Assembly: GCA_938005465.1 (NCBI GenBank)
Contig: CALLNU010000001.1
Location: 1 to 64,000 of the forward strand
From: an uncultured Collinsella sp.
Lineage (GTDB): Bacteria; Actinomycetota; Coriobacteriia; Coriobacteriales; Coriobacteriaceae
Length of the DNA: 64,000 nucleotides
Direction of reading: 5' to 3'
In this document: positions 62,039 to 64,000 of the stretch, in pieces
Layout of the letters: each line of letters opens with the position of its first letter
Numbering within the stretch: the first letter of the stretch is position 1
The notes under the pieces: model-generated
What the model saw: only the letters and a program-made list of their open reading frames with translations
Told to the model about the DNA's origin: nothing
Databases searched by the model: none
Program-made: the position numbers and the translations under genes

Positions 62039-62056
62039 TTGTTAACCAATCAACAT
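62039..62056 (-). promoter_or_regulatory. Rex-like operator 2
   Basis: TTGTTAA-CCAA-TCAACAT, 12 of 14 matches to the Rex consensus. It lies 64 bases from operator 1, in the divergent adh/rubrerythrin region, so it may affect both promoters. Confidence 0.55.
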
Positions 62057-62213
62057 CTTCATATCTCAAAATTATTTTATTAAAAATCATTCCTAATAGG
62101 CTTCACATTTGGTTGCATTTATGGATAATAGAACTCGTCAAGACGCACGTCCGGAGAGGGCCCTTGCGGGACCGGACGAGCGCACAATCGCCATCGATCG
62201 AAAGGATCGAATC

Positions 62214-62774
62214 ATGAAGTTTGTTTGCCCCGTTTGCGGTTATGTGGAAGAGTTCGACGGCGACCAGCTGCCCGAGGATTTTAAGTGCCCCCAGTGCGGC
62301 GTTCCCGGTTCTCGTTTCCTGAAGCAGGAGGAGGGTCAGCTCGAGTGGGCTGCCGAGCACGTCGTGGGCGTCGCCAAGATGGAGGGCGTCTCCGAGGACA
62401 TCGTTGCCGATCTGCGCGCCAACTTTGAGGGCGAGTGCTCCGAGGTCGGTATGTACCTGGCCATGGCTCGCGTCGCTCATCGCGAGGGTTATCCCGAGAT
62501 CGGCCTGTACTGGGAGAAGGCTGCCCACGAGGAGGCCGAGCATGCCGCCAAGTTCGCCGAGCTCCTGGGCGAGGTCGTGACCGACTCCACCAAGAAGAAC
62601 CTCGAGATGCGCGTTGAGGCCGAGAACGGCGCCACCGCCGGCAAGACCGATCTTGCCAAGCGTGCCAAGGCCGCCGGCCTCGATGCCATCCACGACACCG
62701 TGCACGAGATGGCTCGCGACGAGGCCCGCCACGGCAAGGCTTTCGCCGGCCTGCTCAAGCGCTACTTTGGCTAA
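62214..62774 (+). CDS. Reverse rubrerythrin
   Basis: 186-residue non-haem iron protein that reduces peroxide with electrons from a reductase. Unusually for the classic protein, the rubredoxin domain is N-terminal (CPVCGY and CPQCG) and the diiron four-helix bundle follows (EGECSEVGMYL, HEEAEHAAKF, DEARHGKAFAGLL). That order is called reverse rubrerythrin and is known from clostridia. AAAGGA precedes the ATG by 7-8 bases. It has its own terminator. Region upstream is AT-rich. Confidence 0.93.
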   Translation: MKFVCPVCGYVEEFDGDQLPEDFKCPQCGVPGSRFLKQEEGQLEWAAEHVVGVAKMEGVSEDIVADLRANFEGECSEVGMYLAMARVAHREGYPEIGLYWEKAAHEEAEHAAKFAELLGEVVTDSTKKNLEMRVEAENGATAGKTDLAKRAKAAGLDAIHDTVHEMARDEARHGKAFAGLLKRYFG

Positions 62775-62808
62775 GCCAACCGCCTGAGACATAACCTCAA
62801 GCTCGATG

Positions 62809-62839
62809 AGGCCCGGACCGTATTGGTTCGGGCCTTTTT
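62809..62839 (+). terminator. Rubrerythrin terminator
   Basis: AGGCCCGGACC/GGTTCGGGCCT stem (one mismatch) and TTTTTC. Confidence 0.88.
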
Positions 62840-62905
62840 CGTGCCTCACGAACTTGTTAACGCCCTGAAATAGGACCGCCTTCGGCATCGGCTTCTCGTC
62901 AAAAG

Positions 62906-63029
62906 CTAAGTGAGTAGACTTTTTGGAACTTGCCGAGCACGCCATCCATATTGCTTTATAAAGTCGCAGGTAAATGACTTGTTGCAAAAACGGCCTGGTC
63001 GCCAAAGTGCTAAAAGCCTACTCACTTAG
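62906..63029. repeat. TIR element copy 2 (124 bp)
   Basis: Same family as 52888-53010: outer CTAAGTGAGTAG on both ends, inner RCTTTT, core with GTCGCAGGTAAATGAC. The right end overlaps the stop region of the minus-strand gene 63018-63989, whose last codons and stop are CTA AGT GAG TAG from the element. Confidence 0.85.
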
Positions 63030-63989
63030 AACCGCAGCCGTCCACGATCGAGCCATTTTGTGTCTAGCGGGCATCTTTTCGTCGATTACTCCCAATTTTG
63101 TCCAGTCAACGAATAGTTCAGACCGGAGTAATGTCTCAGCCCTTTGCTCATCTGAGCTTTTATCACGATATTCAGCATCGAGCATCCTGCATACGGCCTT
63201 AACGATCGCGCGGAATCTATCCTCATCCGATATCTGTCTGTGTGTCAGGAGAAGCACATCGTAGCCCATGGCCTGAAGGGCCGTCATGCGGTCAGCGTCA
63301 CGCAAGCCATCCCCTGCGCGTCCGTGCGAGGCCTTTCCCTGACATTCAATGGCCACCTGTCGCCTACCGTCCGGTGAAGAAAGAAGTAGGTCGATATATA
63401 CACGGGACTTTCCCACAATCGCTCGAGCACTTGTGCCTAGCATCACTTCAACATTAAGCTCTATGTCGCAAAAACCTTCGCCTCCCAGGGATCGCGGCAG
63501 TGCAAGTAGCAAATACGCCTCGACCTCAAAAGGCGACGCGGCACCCAATGGAACGAATTGCGATACCGCCATAAATCTATTGCCGTAACGCATCCCGCAA
63601 ACATCTGAACAAAAACGGTCAAGGTCTCTGCCCAAAACCAAAGCGTCTCGACGCCATAAATTTGAAGCGGTGCCGTCCTCGGACGGGCAGCGCACCCAAC
63701 CCAACGTCGTCGAAATCGCGCCCGAATCAATTGCACGCGTAAGCTCCGCCTCAAGTGCCGCCGGCAGAGCACACACCGCAAACAGGCCGCACATCTCCGC
63801 CAACACAAAAAGAAGCTGAAGATCCGTCGGATGCCGCGACATGATGAATGCCGTCAGTAGAGGAGACGTAATCAAAAATCCATGCTCCGTTTCCAGCACG
63901 GATTCCCTGGGGGGCTCACCAAGGAACAGCCGCTGCCTAATGCTGGTAGGACAAGTCCGTTTGTTTCTCGTCTGAACCAATGTATACAA
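63018..63989 (-). CDS. Hypothetical protein with nuclease-like (DUF559-type) C-terminal half
   Basis: 323 residues and possibly longer, as the frame opens only 11 bases from the window edge. The N-terminal half is helical with SPLLTAFIMS; the C-terminal half has RVYIDLLLSSPDGRRQVAIECQGKASHG, given in part, i.e. an Asp followed by Glu-x-Gln spaced as in PD-(D/E)xK endonucleases of DUF559/Vsr type, then GYDVLLLTHRQI. Many actinobacterial proteins of this build are of unknown role. The last residues VLSE and the stop come from a TIR element, so the native C terminus was probably replaced. Confidence 0.6.
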   Translation of the reverse strand: MYTLVQTRNKRTCPTSIRQRLFLGEPPRESVLETEHGFLITSPLLTAFIMSRHPTDLQLLFVLAEMCGLFAVCALPAALEAELTRAIDSGAISTTLGWVRCPSEDGTASNLWRRDALVLGRDLDRFCSDVCGMRYGNRFMAVSQFVPLGAASPFEVEAYLLLALPRSLGGEGFCDIELNVEVMLGTSARAIVGKSRVYIDLLLSSPDGRRQVAIECQGKASHGRAGDGLRDADRMTALQAMGYDVLLLTHRQISDEDRFRAIVKAVCRMLDAEYRDKSSDEQRAETLLRSELFVDWTKLGVIDEKMPARHKMARSWTAAVLSE

Positions 63990-64000
63990 CGGAAAACCGA

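Noticed and set aside
1..64000. CRISPR arrays, transposases, integrases or phage genes
   Set aside because: No regularly spaced repeats and no recognisable transposase or integrase were seen; the repeats found are palindromes or paired elements.

Overview
The window is a high-GC Gram-positive chromosome segment. Gene order, codon use, a class-E-type LAXTG sorting signal and the general protein flavour suggest a gut actinobacterium of the class Coriobacteriia, most likely Collinsella or a close relative. This is inferred from protein resemblance and has not been checked by a database search. About 52 protein genes, one tRNA, one clear pseudogene and an unusual number of palindromic intergenic elements can be supported.

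Layout. 1-2,129: infC-rpmI-rplT translation operon with a structured leader, and tRNA-Leu(CAA) whose 3' end is duplicated 183 bp away. 2,169-11,355: transglutaminase-like protein, class II aldolase, then a recJ/recQ-type fusion, rel (ppGpp) and an MBL hydrolase in one operon. 11,632-14,139: BASS-type transporter, a GalT-like protein and CutC. 14,458-19,786: complete livJHMGF branched-chain amino acid transporter with a decayed livJ paralogue beside it. 20,038-32,481: hom, SDR, CPA2 antiporter, purL, EamA transporter, diguanylate cyclase, KdgT permease and an HD protein. 32,478-36,103: FAD dehydrogenase plus EtfB plus ferredoxin-fused EtfA, resembling the electron-bifurcating lactate dehydrogenase/Etf complex. 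36,450-39,656: operon of undescribed surface proteins with an LAQTG sortase substrate. 39,775-46,198: DUF554 protein, then a three-gene TerB / BrxD-like ATPase / Lhr-BrxHI-like helicase cassette, the best candidate here for a poorly described (probably anti-phage) system. 46,225-55,813: SpeE-like protein with bacterial Elp3, HTH-DUF4097 pair, a methyltransferase, trmB and a Ski2/DUF3516 helicase. 55,888-58,922: DUF2130 protein, phosphoesterase, a tiny charged protein and a HIRAN protein. 59,036-59,339: a 27-residue hydrophobic peptide gene downstream of a perfect Gram-positive LexA box, with an antisense promoter, an arrangement like tisB. 59,348-62,774: aldehyde and alcohol dehydrogenases behind two Rex-like operators, and a divergent reverse rubrerythrin. 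63,018-63,989: a nuclease-like hypothetical protein whose stop codon is supplied by a repeated element.

How the parts fit. Metabolic genes point to an anaerobic fermenter: lactate/Etf electron transfer, alcohol/aldehyde dehydrogenases under probable Rex (NADH/NAD) control, and a rubrerythrin for peroxide defence. Stress genes (rel, recJ fusion, SOS-linked peptide) and the TerB-BrxD-helicase cassette give a second theme of genome protection. A recurring non-coding theme is palindromes: a 123-124 bp element with about 25 bp inverted ends (two copies), long 90-100 nt hairpins, and perfect inverted repeats around GGGAC/GTCCC cores, mostly just after genes.
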